The notes under the pieces: model-generated
The model's input: only the letters and a program-made list of their open reading frames with translations
Told to the model about the DNA's origin: nothing
Databases searched by the model: none
Translations under genes and position numbers: made by a program
Origin: Prosopocoilus inquinatus
Lineage: Eukaryota > Arthropoda > Insecta > Coleoptera > Lucanidae
Direction of reading: 5' to 3'
DNA length: 64,000 nucleotides
NCBI GenBank assembly: GCA_036172665.1
Contig: CM069874.1
Location: 55,596,707 to 55,660,706, forward strand
Part shown: one piece after another, positions 45,472 through 57,184 of the stretch
How the letters are laid out: each line of letters begins with the position of its first letter
Position numbering within the stretch: the stretch's first letter is position 1

Positions 45472-45586
45472 CACCTGGCATCGTTTGCATAAAAAATAAT
45501 CAAATATTTGATAATTGTAAATTTAGTTGTAATGGATTAAATTAATTTTTTAATGATGTCTTTTTATTCCGGTTCAAGCCTGTTAT

Positions 45587-45840
45587 ATACAGGGTGATTC
45601 ATAATAAGTGTCCGACCCGTTAAGGGCGTATATACTAAGGTCATGCAAGTCCCAAATTTCAAGAAAAAAATCGCAGACATTTCGAAAGTCAACGTCTTTT
45701 GTGTTCCAAATGGAAACCCTTGGAGTAGCACCGACGACTATTGGAATGCGCTGAGTGATGTATTTTTAAAATCCGGTAGGCTAACTGTTTATGTTTTAAA
45801 AACTGTGTCACTGTGTCAACAAAAAGTAAATATTATGTGA
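45587..45840 (+). mobile_element. Transposon fragment with ACAGGGTGATTCATAATAAG terminus
   Basis: The start (TATACAGGGTGATTCATAAT) looks like a mariner-type terminal repeat just downstream of the takeout stop codon. A 65-codon frame inside has no recognisable function. No right terminus found. Confidence 0.4.
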
Positions 45841-46500
45841 TGTAACTTCGGGTTTTGTAACAGATATTCGTTGTGTAATAAGTGAACTTTTGTATATAAA
45901 ATAATAAAGATGACACCCCCAACACACAAAAATAAAATTATTTCCTACTTATCATTGTTTTTTCTAATTAATAAAGCGTTTATTACGATTCACACAGTTA
46001 GCAAGATTACATAAACCTAAGCCTAGCTACCATTAATTACATTGTGAAACCACGACTTTCTACTAGCCACTGAACTTCACCAACTATAAAGTAATTAATG
46101 CCAATGGTACCAACATAATTGGCGTACAATCATTAGCAGACACACTGTATTTGCATTTTAGTGCAAAATTATTATCTGGAAATTGGTAGAAGATAGAAAG
46201 TCATAGTTTTCACCATTAAGTCGCCTTGTAGAGAGGAATCAACGATGAAAGAGGCAACTTAATATTCCCAGCCGTTCTGGACTTATATAATTCCTTTTGG
46301 GCGGAATTTCAAATTCGTCCACTTTCAATTCTCTTCTCTAAAAATATTAATATCTCGGGAATTAAAGGGTGTAGAAAGTTGCGGCTGTCGCCCTTAGCTT
46401 CGCCCTATCAGACTGACTTAACGGTAAAAATTTCAAGTCAATATCTCGAGCCGTTCTCGACTTATTGAATTTCTTAGTCACCTATCGATATTTCTCAAAA
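45841..46500. other. Gene-free sequence leading to the repeat-rich end
   Basis: No gene. Phrases such as AATATCTCGGGAATTAAAGG (46,349) and AATATCTCGAGCCGTTCTCG (46,439) resemble the AATATCTCCGGAACGGTTGG phrase of the satellite further right. Confidence 0.4.
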
Positions 46501-46925
46501 TTTTTTTCTCGAAAAAGGTGCGAGGTAGACACTTGCACCGTTCGATTCGCCTAGTCGAACAGTATAAGGGTGATTTTTTTCGTGGCAATCAATTTTTCGT
46601 CGAAAACCTCCGATTTTCATGGACTATAGGCTTAGTACTTTTAAGGGCGAGAAAACTTTTTTCTCCTAAAATCGCGAAAAAATTCACCCGGGCGCATTCA
46701 AAATCGCACCCCGTTCCTCTCTATCCTTTTAAATCTATTTTTCGTAGATATCCTCAAATTTTCATGGACTGATAATAGCCTTACTACTTTTAGGATGAAA
46801 AAATATTTATTTCTCCTAAAATCGCGAGAAAATTCACCTACGTAGATCTCGGCGAGGCGCATTCAAAACCGGGCTCCGTTCCTCTGTAGCTCACCCCCTT
46901 TCCGAGATATCGGCCCCGAAAAGCG
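46501..46925 (+). repeat. Two degenerate direct repeats leading into the foldback
   Basis: TTTTCATGGACT...TTCTCCTAAAATCGCGA...ATTCACC...GCGCATTCAAAA...CCGTTCCTCT occurs twice, about 46,612-46,722 and 46,757-46,885. The second copy is the outer part of the left foldback arm. Confidence 0.65.
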
Positions 46926-47668
46926 GTCGCAGAAAAACATTTTTTTCTCAGTGAAAAACTGAAAATGTAAAAATCAGCTAGCGCCAATCGAATAATCGTT
47001 ATTTATTGAGTGATAGGGCATGGTTATAATGAATGAAACAGCTAAAATAACAATAAACGCAATAAATTTATTTAATTCATTGTTATGTTACTAGTGCTGT
47101 CATCTTTCGATCCACCAGCGGAAGCGCATAGCGAAACTTACGGGTCATTGGCGGTGAAGAATTATAGATTCCTGCATAATTACAGAGACCTGTTTTCAAG
47201 GATAACCTGTATGTTATCCTTGAAAACAGGTCTCTGTAATTATGCAGGAATCTATAATTCTTCACCGCCAATGACCCGTAAGTTTCGCTATGCGCTCGAA
47301 GATGGCAGAACCAGTAACATAGATTGAATTAATTACATTTATTGGGTTTATTGTTATTTTAGCTGTTTCATTCATTATAACCATGCCCTATCACTCAATA
47401 AATAACGATTATTCGATTGGCGCTAGCTGATTTTTACATTTTCAGTTTTTCACTGAGAAAAAAATGTTTTTCTGCGACCGCTTTTCGGGGCCGATATCTC
47501 GGAAAGGGGATGAGCTACAGAGTAACGGAGCCCGGTTTTGAATGCGCCTCGCCGAGATCTACATAGGTGATTTTTTTTGTGATTTTAGGAGAAAAGAATA
47601 TTTTTTGGGCCAAAAAGTAGTAAGGCTATAGTCCATGAAAATTTGAGGATATCTACGAAAAATAGATT
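46732..47668. repeat. Long inverted repeat, ~470-bp arms, near-perfect at the centre
   Basis: Arms meet at GGATAAC (47,200-47,206) and GTTATCC (47,213-47,219), leaving a loop of about six bases. The innermost 70 or so bases of each arm are identical. Further out the arms stay alignable to AATCTATTTTT (left end) and its complement near 47,668, with a 15-19 bp insertion in the left arm around 47,112 and small differences elsewhere. The frames on each strand (47,083-47,327) are the palindrome read through. Confidence 0.85.
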
Positions 47669-47675
47669 GCCGCGA

Positions 47676-47956
47676 CTGTAATTTTTGAATCTTGCTACCA
47701 GGATCACATAAACGCGAGGTGTCGAACAGAGGGTTTCCGAAACAGAAAAATTCCCGCCAATTTTTATTGCAGGCTAAATTTTACTGTAATTTTTGAATCT
47801 TGCTACCAGGATCATGCGAGGAGGCGTCAAATATAATACATCAAGCACAGAAAAATGCTCGCTGATTTTTAACTTTTAAATTATATAAATTTTCTTACTG
47901 AATTTTTCTTGCAGTTTCTTCAAATTTTATTTTCTCGGAAACGGCGCGAGCTAGAG
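47676..47956 (+). repeat. Short direct repeat preceding the minisatellite
   Basis: CTGTAATTTTTGAATCTTGC begins at 47,676 and again at 47,784 (period 108 bp), each followed by CAGAAAAAT. It links the foldback to the minisatellite. Confidence 0.65.
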
Positions 47957-49126
47957 ACTCGCACGAACATTCGCACGAGCACTCGCACGAGCACTCGCAC
48001 GATCATTCGCACGAACTCACGCACAAGCACTCGCACGAGCACTTGCACGATCACTTGCACGAACACTCGCACGAGCACTCGCACGAGCTCTCGCACGAGC
48101 TCTCGCACGAACATTCGCACGAACATTCGCACGAACATTCGAACGAGCACTCGCACGAGCACTCGCACAAACATTCGCACTCGCACTCGCACTAGCACTC
48201 CCACGAGCCCTCGCACGAACATTCGCACGAGCACTCGCACGAGCACTCGCACTCGGACTCGCACGAGCACTTGCACGATCACTTGCACGAACACTCGCAC
48301 GAGCACTCGCACGAGCTCTCGCACGAACATTCGCACGAACATTCGCACGAACATTCGAACGAGCACTCGCACGAGCACTCGCACGAACATTCGCACCAAC
48401 ATTCGCACGAGCACTCGCACGAGCACTCGCACGAGCACTCGCACGAACAATCGCACGAGCACTCGCACGAGCACTCGCACGAGCCCTCGCACGAACATTC
48501 GCACGAGCACTCGCACGAGCACTCGCACGAGCACTCGCACTCGGACTCGCACGAGCACTTGCACGATCACTTGCACGAACACTCGCACGAGCACTCGCAC
48601 GAGCTCTCGCACGAACATTCGCACGAACATTCGCACGAACATACGAACGAGCACTCGCACGAGCACTCGCACGAACATTCGCACGAGCACTCGCACTAGC
48701 ACTCGCACGAGCCCTCGCACGAACATTCGCACGAGCACTCGCACGAGCACTCGCACGAGCACTCGCACGAGCACTCGCACGAGCACTCGTACGAACAATC
48801 GCACGAGCACTCGCACGAGCACTCGCACGAGCACTCGCACGAGCACTCGCACGAGCACTCGCACGAGCACTCGCACGAGCACCCCCACGAGCACTCGCAT
48901 GAGCGCTCGCACGAGTATTAACACGAGCACTCGCACGAGCTATCGCACGAACATTCACACGAGCACTCGCACGAGCACTCGCACGAGCACTCGCACTAGC
49001 GTTCGCAAGAATATTCGCACGAACATTCGTACGAGCACTCGCACGAGCACTCGCACGAGCACTCGCACGAACATTCGCACGAGCACTCGCAGGAACATTC
49101 GCACGAGCTCTCGCACGAGCACTCGA
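47957..49126 (+). repeat. 12-bp minisatellite (GCACGAGCACTC type), ~1.17 kb
   Basis: About 97 degenerate 12-mers, with longer blocks repeated inside: ACTTGCACGATCACTTGCAC starts at 48,041, 48,269 and 48,557, spacings of 228 and 288 bp, both multiples of 12. Because the unit length is a multiple of three and lacks stops, several frames on both strands stay open; one continues to 49,441 and would encode Arg-Thr-Ser-Thr repeats, another His-Glu-His-Ser. I do not regard these as genes. Confidence 0.9.
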
Positions 49127-49352
49127 GGTAACGTTAACGCTAACGCTAACGGTAACGGTAACGGTTACGTTTACGGTAACGGTAGCGTTAGCGGTAACGG
49201 TAACGGTATCGGTATCGGTAACGGTAACGGTAATGGTATCGGTAATGGTAACGGTAATGGTAACGGTAACTGTAACGGTAACGGTAACGGTAGCAGTAAC
49301 AGGAACAGGAACAGGAACACAAATAACAACAATAATAATAACAGTAATAATA
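49127..49352 (+). repeat. GGTAAC hexamer tract and AAC/AAT transition
   Basis: GGTAAC and variants (GTTAAC, GGTATC, GGTAGC) run to about 49,295, then AGGAAC repeats, then AACAAT-rich sequence up to the first satellite base. Confidence 0.85.
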
Positions 49353-52300
49353 AAACGTTTCCCTCTCAGGGGAATGACGGTCTCCACTGGTCATCCAACG
49401 AAGACAACAGCATCGCTCCATCTCTCTCCGTCTCTGAGTAATCGCGATTTTTCTGAAAAAAATTGGCGGAGGCGCCGGGTATGAATTTAAACAAGCAATA
49501 TCTCCGGAACGGTTGGAGTTAGGAAGATGCGGTTTTCACTGCTGCTTAGCATTCGGCCAGCTGCATAATACAGATGCAGTTTCGACCTTCACACTCGATT
49601 GGAAAAGAAGTTTTCGCATTGGAGAAATTGCTGTTTGTGGGGGAATTAAACGTTTCCCTCTCAGGGGAATGACGTTCTCCACTGGTCATCCAACGGAGAA
49701 AACGGCATGGTTCTTTCTCTCTCCGTCTCTGAGTTATTGCGATTTTTCTGAAAGACATTGGTGGAGGCGCCGGGTATGAATTTAAACAAGCAATATCTCC
49801 GGAACGGTTGGAGTTAGGAAGATGTGGTTTTCACTGCTGCGTAGCATTCGGCCAGCTGCATAATACAGATGCAGTTTCGACCTTCACACTCGATTGGAAA
49901 AAAAGTTTTCGCTTTGGAAAAATTGCTGTTTGTGGGGGAATTAAACGTTTCCCTCTCAGGGGAATGACGTTCTCCACTGGTTATCCAACGGTGAAAACAG
50001 CATCGTTCCGTCTCTCTCCGTCTCTGAGTAATCGCGATTTTTCTGAGAAAGATTGGCGGAGGCGCCGGGTATGAATTTAAACAAGCAATATCTCCGGAAC
50101 GGTTCGAGTTAGGAAGATGCGGTTTTCACTGCTGCGTAGCATTCGGCCAGCTGCATGATACAGATGCAGTTTCGACCTTCACACTCGATTGGAAAAGAAG
50201 TTTTCGCTTAGGAAAAATTGCTGTTTGTGGGGGGAGTTAAACGTTTTCCTCTCAGGGGAATGACGTTCTCCACTGGTCATCCAACCGAGAAAACAGCATG
50301 GTTCTTTCTCTCTCCGTCTCTGAGTTATTGCGATTTTTCTGAAAGACATTGGCGGAGGCGCCGGGTATGAATTTAAACAAGCAATATCTCCGGAACGGTT
50401 GGAGTTAGGAAGATGCGGTTTTCACTGCTACGTAGCATTCGGCCAGCTGCATAATACAGATGCAGTTTCGACCTTCACACTCGATTGGAAAAAAAGTTTT
50501 CGCTTTGGAAAAATTGCTGTTTGTGGGGGAATTAAACGTTTCCCTCTCAGGGGAATGACGTTCTCCACTGGTCATCCAACGGAGAAAACAGCATCGTTCC
50601 GTCTCTCTCCGTCTCTGAGTAATCGCGATTTTTCTGAAAAAAATTGGCGGAGGCGCCGGGTATGAATTTAAACAAGCAATATCTCCGGAACGGTTGGAGT
50701 TAGGAAGATGCGGTTTTCACTGCTGCGTAGCATTCGGCCAGCTGCATAATACAGATGCAGTTTCGACCTTCACACTCGATTGGAAAAGAAGTTTTCGCAT
50801 TGGAGAAATTGCTGTTTGTGGGGGAATTAAACGTTTCCCTCTCAGGGGAATGACGTTCTCCACTGGTCATCCAACGGAGACAACAGCATCGCTCCATCTC
50901 TCTCCGTCTCTGAGTAATCGCGATTTTTCTGAAAAAAATTGGCGGAGGCGCCGGGTATGAATTTAAACAAGCAATATCTCCGGAACGGTTGGAGTTAGGA
51001 AGATGCGGTTTTCACTGCTGCGTAGCATTCGGCCAGCTGCATAATACAGATGCAGTTTCGACCTTCACACTCGATTGGAAAAGAAGTTTTCGCATTGGAG
51101 AAATTGCTGTTTGTGGGGGAATTAAACGTTTCCCTCTCAGGGGAATGACGTTCTCCACTGGTCATCCAACGGAGAAAACGGCATGGTTCTTTCTCTCTCC
51201 GTCTCTGAGTTATTGCGATTTTTCTGAAAGACATTGGTGGAGGCGCCGGGTATGAATTTAAACAAGCAATATCTCCGGAACGGTTGGAGTTAGGAAGATG
51301 CGGTTTTCACTGCTGCTTAGCATTCGGCCAGCTACATAATACAGATGCAGTTTCGACCTTCACACTCGATTGGAAAAGAAGTTTTCGCTTAGGAAAAATT
51401 GCTGTTTGTGGGGGAATTAAACGTTTCCCTCTCAGGGGAATGACGTTCTCCACTGGTCATCCAACGGTGAAAACAGCATCGTTCTATCTCTCTCCGTCTC
51501 TGAGTTATTGCGATTTTTCTGAAAGACATTGGCGGAGGCGCCGGGTCTGAATTTAAACAAGCAATATCTCCGGAACGGTTGGAGTTAGGAAGATGCGGTT
51601 TTCACTGCTGCGTAGCATTCGGCCAGCTGCATGATACAGATGCAGTTTCGACCTTCACACTCGCTTGGAAAAGAAATTTTCGCTTTGGAAAAATTGCTGT
51701 TTGTGGGGGAATTAAACGTTTCCCTCTCAAGAGAATGACGTTCTCCACTGGTCATCCAACGGAGAAAACAGCATGGTTCTATCTCTCTCCGTCTCTGAGT
51801 AATCGCGATTTTTCTGAAAAAGATTGGCGGAGGCGCCGGGTATGACTTTAAACAAGCAATATCTCCGGAACGGTTGGAGTTAGGAAGATGCGGTTTTCAC
51901 TGCTGCGTAGCATTCGGCCAGCTGCATAATACAGATGCAGTTTCGACCTTCACACTCGATTGGAAAAGAAGTTTTCGCTTTGGAAAAATTGCTGTTTGTG
52001 GGGGAATTAAACGTTTCCCTCTCAGGGGAATGACGTTCTCCACTGGTCATCCAACGGAGACAACAGCATCGCTCCATCTCTCTCCGTCTCTGAGTAATCG
52101 CGATTTTTCTGAAAAAAATTGGCGGAGGCGCCGGGTATGAATTTAAACAAGCAATATCTCCGGAACGGTTGGAGTTAGGAAGATGCGGTTTTCACTGCTG
52201 CTTAGCATTCGGCCAGCTGCATAATACAGATGCAGTTTCGACCTTCACACTCGATTGGAAAAGACGTTTTCGCTTAGGAAAAATTGCTGTTTGTGGGGGG

Positions 52301-54824
52301 AGTTAAACGTTTTCCTCTCAGGGGAATGACGTTCTCCACTGGTCATCCAACCGAGAAAACAGCATCGTTCCGTCTCTCTCCGTCTCTGAGTAATCGCGAT
52401 TTTTCTGAGAAAGATTGGCGGAGGCGCCGGGTATGAATTTAAACAAGCAATATCTCCGGAACGGTTCGAGTTAGGAAGATGCGGTTTTCACTGCTGCGTA
52501 GCATTCGGCCAGCTGCATGATACAGATGCAGTTTCGACCTTCACACTCGCTTGGAAAAGAAATTTTCGCTTTGGAAAAATTGCTGTTTGTGGGGGAATTA
52601 AACGTTTCCCTCTCAGGACAATGACGTTCTCCACTGGTCATCCAACTTAGAAAACAGCATCGTTCCATCTCTCTCCGTCTCTGAGTAATCGCGATTTTTC
52701 TGGAAAAAATTGGCGGAGGCGCCGGGTATGAATGTAAACAAGCAATATCTCCGGAACGGTTGGAGTTAGGAAGATGTGGTTTTCACTGCTGCGTAGCATT
52801 AGGTCAGCTGCATAATACAGATGCAGTTTCGACCTTCACACTCGATTGGAAAAGAAGTTCTCGCTTTGGAAAAATTGCTGTTTTTGGGGGAATTAAACGT
52901 TTCCCTCTCAGGACAATGACGTTCTCCACTGGTCATCCAACGGAGAAAACAGCATGGTTCTATCTCTCTCCGTCTCTGAGTAATCGCGATTTTTCTGAAA
53001 GACATTGGCGGAGGCGCCGGGTATGAATTTAAACAAGCAATATCTCCGGAACGGTTGGAGTTAGGAAGATGTGGTTTTCACTGCTACGTAGCATTCGGCC
53101 AGCTGCATAATACAGATGCAGTTTCGACCTTCACACTCGATTGGAAAAGAAGTTTTCGCTTTGGAAAAATTGCTGTTTGTGGGGGAATTAAACGTTTCCC
53201 TCTCAGGGGAATGACGTTCTCCACTGGTCATCCAACGGAGACAACAGCATCGCTCCATCTCTCTCCATCTCTGAGTAATCGCGATTTTTCTGAAAAAAAT
53301 TGGCGGAGTCGCCGGGTATGAATGTAAACAAGCAATATCTCCGGAACGGTTGGAGTTAGGAAGATGTGGTTTTCACTGCTGCGTAGCATTCGGCCAGCTG
53401 CATAATACAGATGCAGTTTCGACCTTCACACTCGATTGGAAAAGAAGTTTTCGCTTTGGAAAAATTGCTGTTTGTGGGGGAATTAAACGTTTCCCTCTCA
53501 GGGGAATGACGTTCTCCACTGGTCATCCAACGGAGACAACAGCATCGCTCCATCTCTCTCCGTCTCTGAGTAATCGCGATTTTTCTGAAAAAAATTGGCG
53601 GAGGCGCCGGGTATGAATTTAAACAAGCAATATCTCCGGAACGGTTGGAGTTAGGAAGATGCGGTTTTCACTGCTGCGTAGCATTCGGCCAGCTGCATAA
53701 TACAGATGCAGTTTCGACCTTCACACTCGATTGGAAAAAAAGTTTTCGCTTTGGAAAAATTGCTGTTTGTGGGGGAATTAAACGTTTCCCTCTCAGGGGA
53801 ATGACGTTCTCCACTGGTCATCCAACGGTGAAAACAGCATCGTTCTATCTCTCTCCGACTCTGAGTTATTGCGATTTTTCTGAAAGACATTGGCGGAGGC
53901 GCCGGGTATGAATTTAAACAAGCAATATCTCCGGAACGGTTGGAGTTAGGAAGATGCGGTTTTCACTGCTGCTTAGCATTCGGCCAGCTGCATAATACAG
54001 ATGCAGTTTCGACCTTCACACTCGATTGGAAAAGAAGTTTTCGCTTTGGAAAAATTGCTGTTTGTGGGGGAATTAAACGTTTCCCTCTCAGGACAATGAC
54101 GTTCTCCACTGGTCATCCAACTTAGAAAACAGCATCGTTCCATCTCTCTCCGTCTCTGAGTAATCGCGATTTTTCTGGAAAAAATTGGCGGAGGCGCCGG
54201 GTATGAATGTAAACAAGCAATATCTCCGGAACGGTTGGAGTTAGGAAGATGTGGTTTTCACTGCTGCGTAGCATTCGGCCAGCTGCATAATACAGATGCA
54301 GTTTCGACCTTCACACTCGATTGGAAAAGAAGTTCTCGCTTTGGAAAAATTGCTGTTTGTGGGGGAATTAAACGTTTCCCTCTCAGGGGAATGACGTTCT
54401 CCACTGGTCATCCAACGGAGAAAACAGCATCGTTCCGTCTCTCTCCGTCTCTGAGTAATCGCGATTTTTCTGAAAAAAATTGGCGGAGGCGCCGGGGATG
54501 AATTTAAACAAGCAATATCTCCGGAACGGTTGGAGTTAGGAAGATGTGGTTTTCACTGCTGCGTAGCATTCGGCCAGCTGCATAATACAGATGCAGTTTC
54601 GACCTTCACACTCGATTGGAAAAGAAGTTTTCGCTTTGGAAAAATTGCTGTTTTTGGGGGAATTAAACGTTTCCCTCTCAGGAGAATGACGTTCTCCACT
54701 GGTCATCCAACGGAGAAAACAGCATCGTTCCATTTCTCTCCGTCTCTGAGTAATCGCGATTTTTCTGATAAAAATTGGCGGAGGCGCCGGGTATGAATTT
54801 AAACAAGCAATATCTCCGGAACGG

Positions 54825-57075
54825 TTGGAGTTAGGAAGATGTGGTTTTCACTGCTGCGTAGCATTCGGCCAGCTGCATAATACAGATGCAGTTTCGACCT
54901 TCACACTCGATTGGAAAAGAAGTTTTCGCTTTGGAAAAATTGCTGTTTTTGGGGGAATTAAACGTTTCCCTCTCAGGAGAATGACGTTCTCCACTCGTCA
55001 TCCAACGGAGAAAACAGCATGGTTCTATCTCTCTCCGTCTCTGAGTAATCGCGATTTTTCTGAAAAAGATTGGCGGAGGCGCCGGGTATGACTTTAAACA
55101 AGCAATATCTCCGGAACGGTTGGAGTTAGGAAGATGCGGTTTTCACTGCTGCGTAGCATTCGGCCAGCTGCATAATACAGATGCAGTTTCGACCTTCACA
55201 CTCGATTGGAAAAGAAGTTTTCGCTTTGGAAAAATTGCTGTTTTTGGGGGAATTAAACGTTTCCCTCTCAGGAGAATGACGTTCTCCACTGGTCATCCAA
55301 CGGAGAAAACAGCATCGTTCCATTTCTCTCCGTCTCTGAGTAATCGCGATTTATCTGGAAGAAATTGGCGTAGGCGCCGGGTATGTATTTAAACAAGCAA
55401 TATCTCCGGAACGGTTGGAGTTAGGAAGATGTGGTTTTCACTGCTGCGTAGCATTCGGCCAGCTGCATAATACAGATGCAGTTTCGACCTTCACACTCGA
55501 TTGGAAAAAAAGTTTTCGCTTTGGAAAAATTGCTGTTTGTGGGGGAATTAAACGTTTCCCTCTCAGGAGAATGACGTTCTCCACTGGTCATCCAACTTAG
55601 AAAACAGCATCGTTCCATCTCTCTCCGTCTCTGAGTAATCGCGATTTTTCTGGAAAAAATTGGCGGAGGCGCCGGGTATGAATGTAAACAAGCAATATCT
55701 CCGGAACGGTTGGAGTTAGGAAGATGTGGTTTTCACTGCTGCGTAGCATTCGGCCAGCTGCATAATACAGATGCAGTTTCGACCTTCACACTCGATTGGA
55801 AAAAAAGTTTTCGCTTTGGAAAAATTGCTGTTTGTGGGGGAATTAAACGTTTCCCTCTCAGGGGAATGACGTTCTCCACTGGTCATCCAACGGAGAAAAC
55901 AGCATCGTTCCATTTCTCTCCGTCTCTGAGTAATCGCGATTTTTCTGAAAGAAATTGGCGGAGGCGCCGGGTATGTATTTAAACGAGCAATATCTCCGGA
56001 ACGTTTGGAGTTAGGAAGATGTGGTTTTCACTGCTGCGTAGCATTCGGCCAGCTGCATAATACAGATGCAGTTTCGACCTTCACACTCGATTGGAAAAGA
56101 AGTTCTCGCTTTGGAAAAATTGCTGTTTGTGGGGGAATTAAACGTTTCCCTCTCAGGACAATGACGTTCTCCACTGGTCATCCAACGGAGAAAACAGCAT
56201 CGTTCCATCTCTCTCCGTCTCTGAGTAATCGCGATTTTTCTGGAAAAAATTGGCGGAGGCGCCGGGTATGTATTTAAACAAGCAATATCTCCGGAACGGT
56301 TGGAGTTAGGAAGATGTGGTTTTCACTGCTGCGTAGCATTCGGCCAGCTGCATAATACAGATGCAGTTTCGACCTTCACACTCGATTGGAAAAGAAGTTT
56401 TCGCTTTGGAAAAATTGCTGTTTTTGGGGGAATTAAACGTTTCCCTCTCAGGAGAATGACGTTCTCCACTGGTCATCCAACGGAGAAAACAGCATGGTTC
56501 TATCTCTCTCCGTCTCTGAGTAATCGCGATTTTTCTGAAAAAGATTGGCGGAGGCGCCGGGTATGACTTTAAACAAGCAATATCTCCGGAACGGTTGGAG
56601 TTAGGAAGATGCGGTTTTCACTGCTGCGTAGCATTCGGCCAGCTGCATAATACAGATGCAGTTTCGACCTTCACACTCGATTGGAAAAGAAGTTTTCGCT
56701 TTGGAAAAATTGCTGTTTTTGGGGGAATTAAACGTTTCCCTCTCAGGAGAATGACGTTCTCCACTGGTCATCCAACGGAGAAAACAGCATCGTTCCATTT
56801 CTCTCCGTCTCTGAGTAATCGCGATTTATCTGGAAGAAATTGGCGTAGGCGCCGGGTATGTATTTAAACAAGCAATATCTCCGGAACGGTTGGAGTTAGG
56901 AAGATGTGGTTTTCACTGCTGCGTAGCATTCGGCCAGCTGCATAATACAGATGCAGTTTCGACCTTCACACTCGATTGGAAAAAAAGTTTTCGCTTTGGA
57001 AAAATTGCTGTTTGTGGGGGAATTAAACGTTTCCCTCTCAGGAGAATGACGTTCTCCACTGGTCATCCAACGGAG
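54825..57075 (+). repeat. Five-monomer spaced duplication inside the satellite
   Basis: Variant monomers starting at 54,825, 55,120 and 55,415 reappear in the same order at 56,300, 56,595 and 56,890, a shift of 1,475 bp (5 x 295). The rare TTATCTGGAAGAAATTGGCG variant occurs at both 55,351 and 56,826. A similar five-unit shift (1,476 bp) relates the monomer at 49,513 to that at 50,989. Confidence 0.75.
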
Positions 57076-57184
57076 AAAACAGCATCGTTCCATTTCTCTC
57101 CGTCTCTGAGTAATCGCGATTTATCTGGAAAAAATTGGCGGAGGCGCCGGGTATGTATTTAAACAAGCAATATCTCCGGAACGG

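Noticed and set aside
46525..46560. GTTCGATTCG phrase as a tRNA B box
   Set aside because: No A box at the right distance and no acceptor or anticodon stems.
47083..47327. Similar 62- and 80-codon frames on opposite strands
   Set aside because: They are the two arms of the same palindrome, not two genes.
47909..49441. 510-codon plus-strand open frame
   Set aside because: It is a 12-bp minisatellite plus hexamer tract read through; both strands and other frames stay open for the same reason, and there is no gene structure around it.
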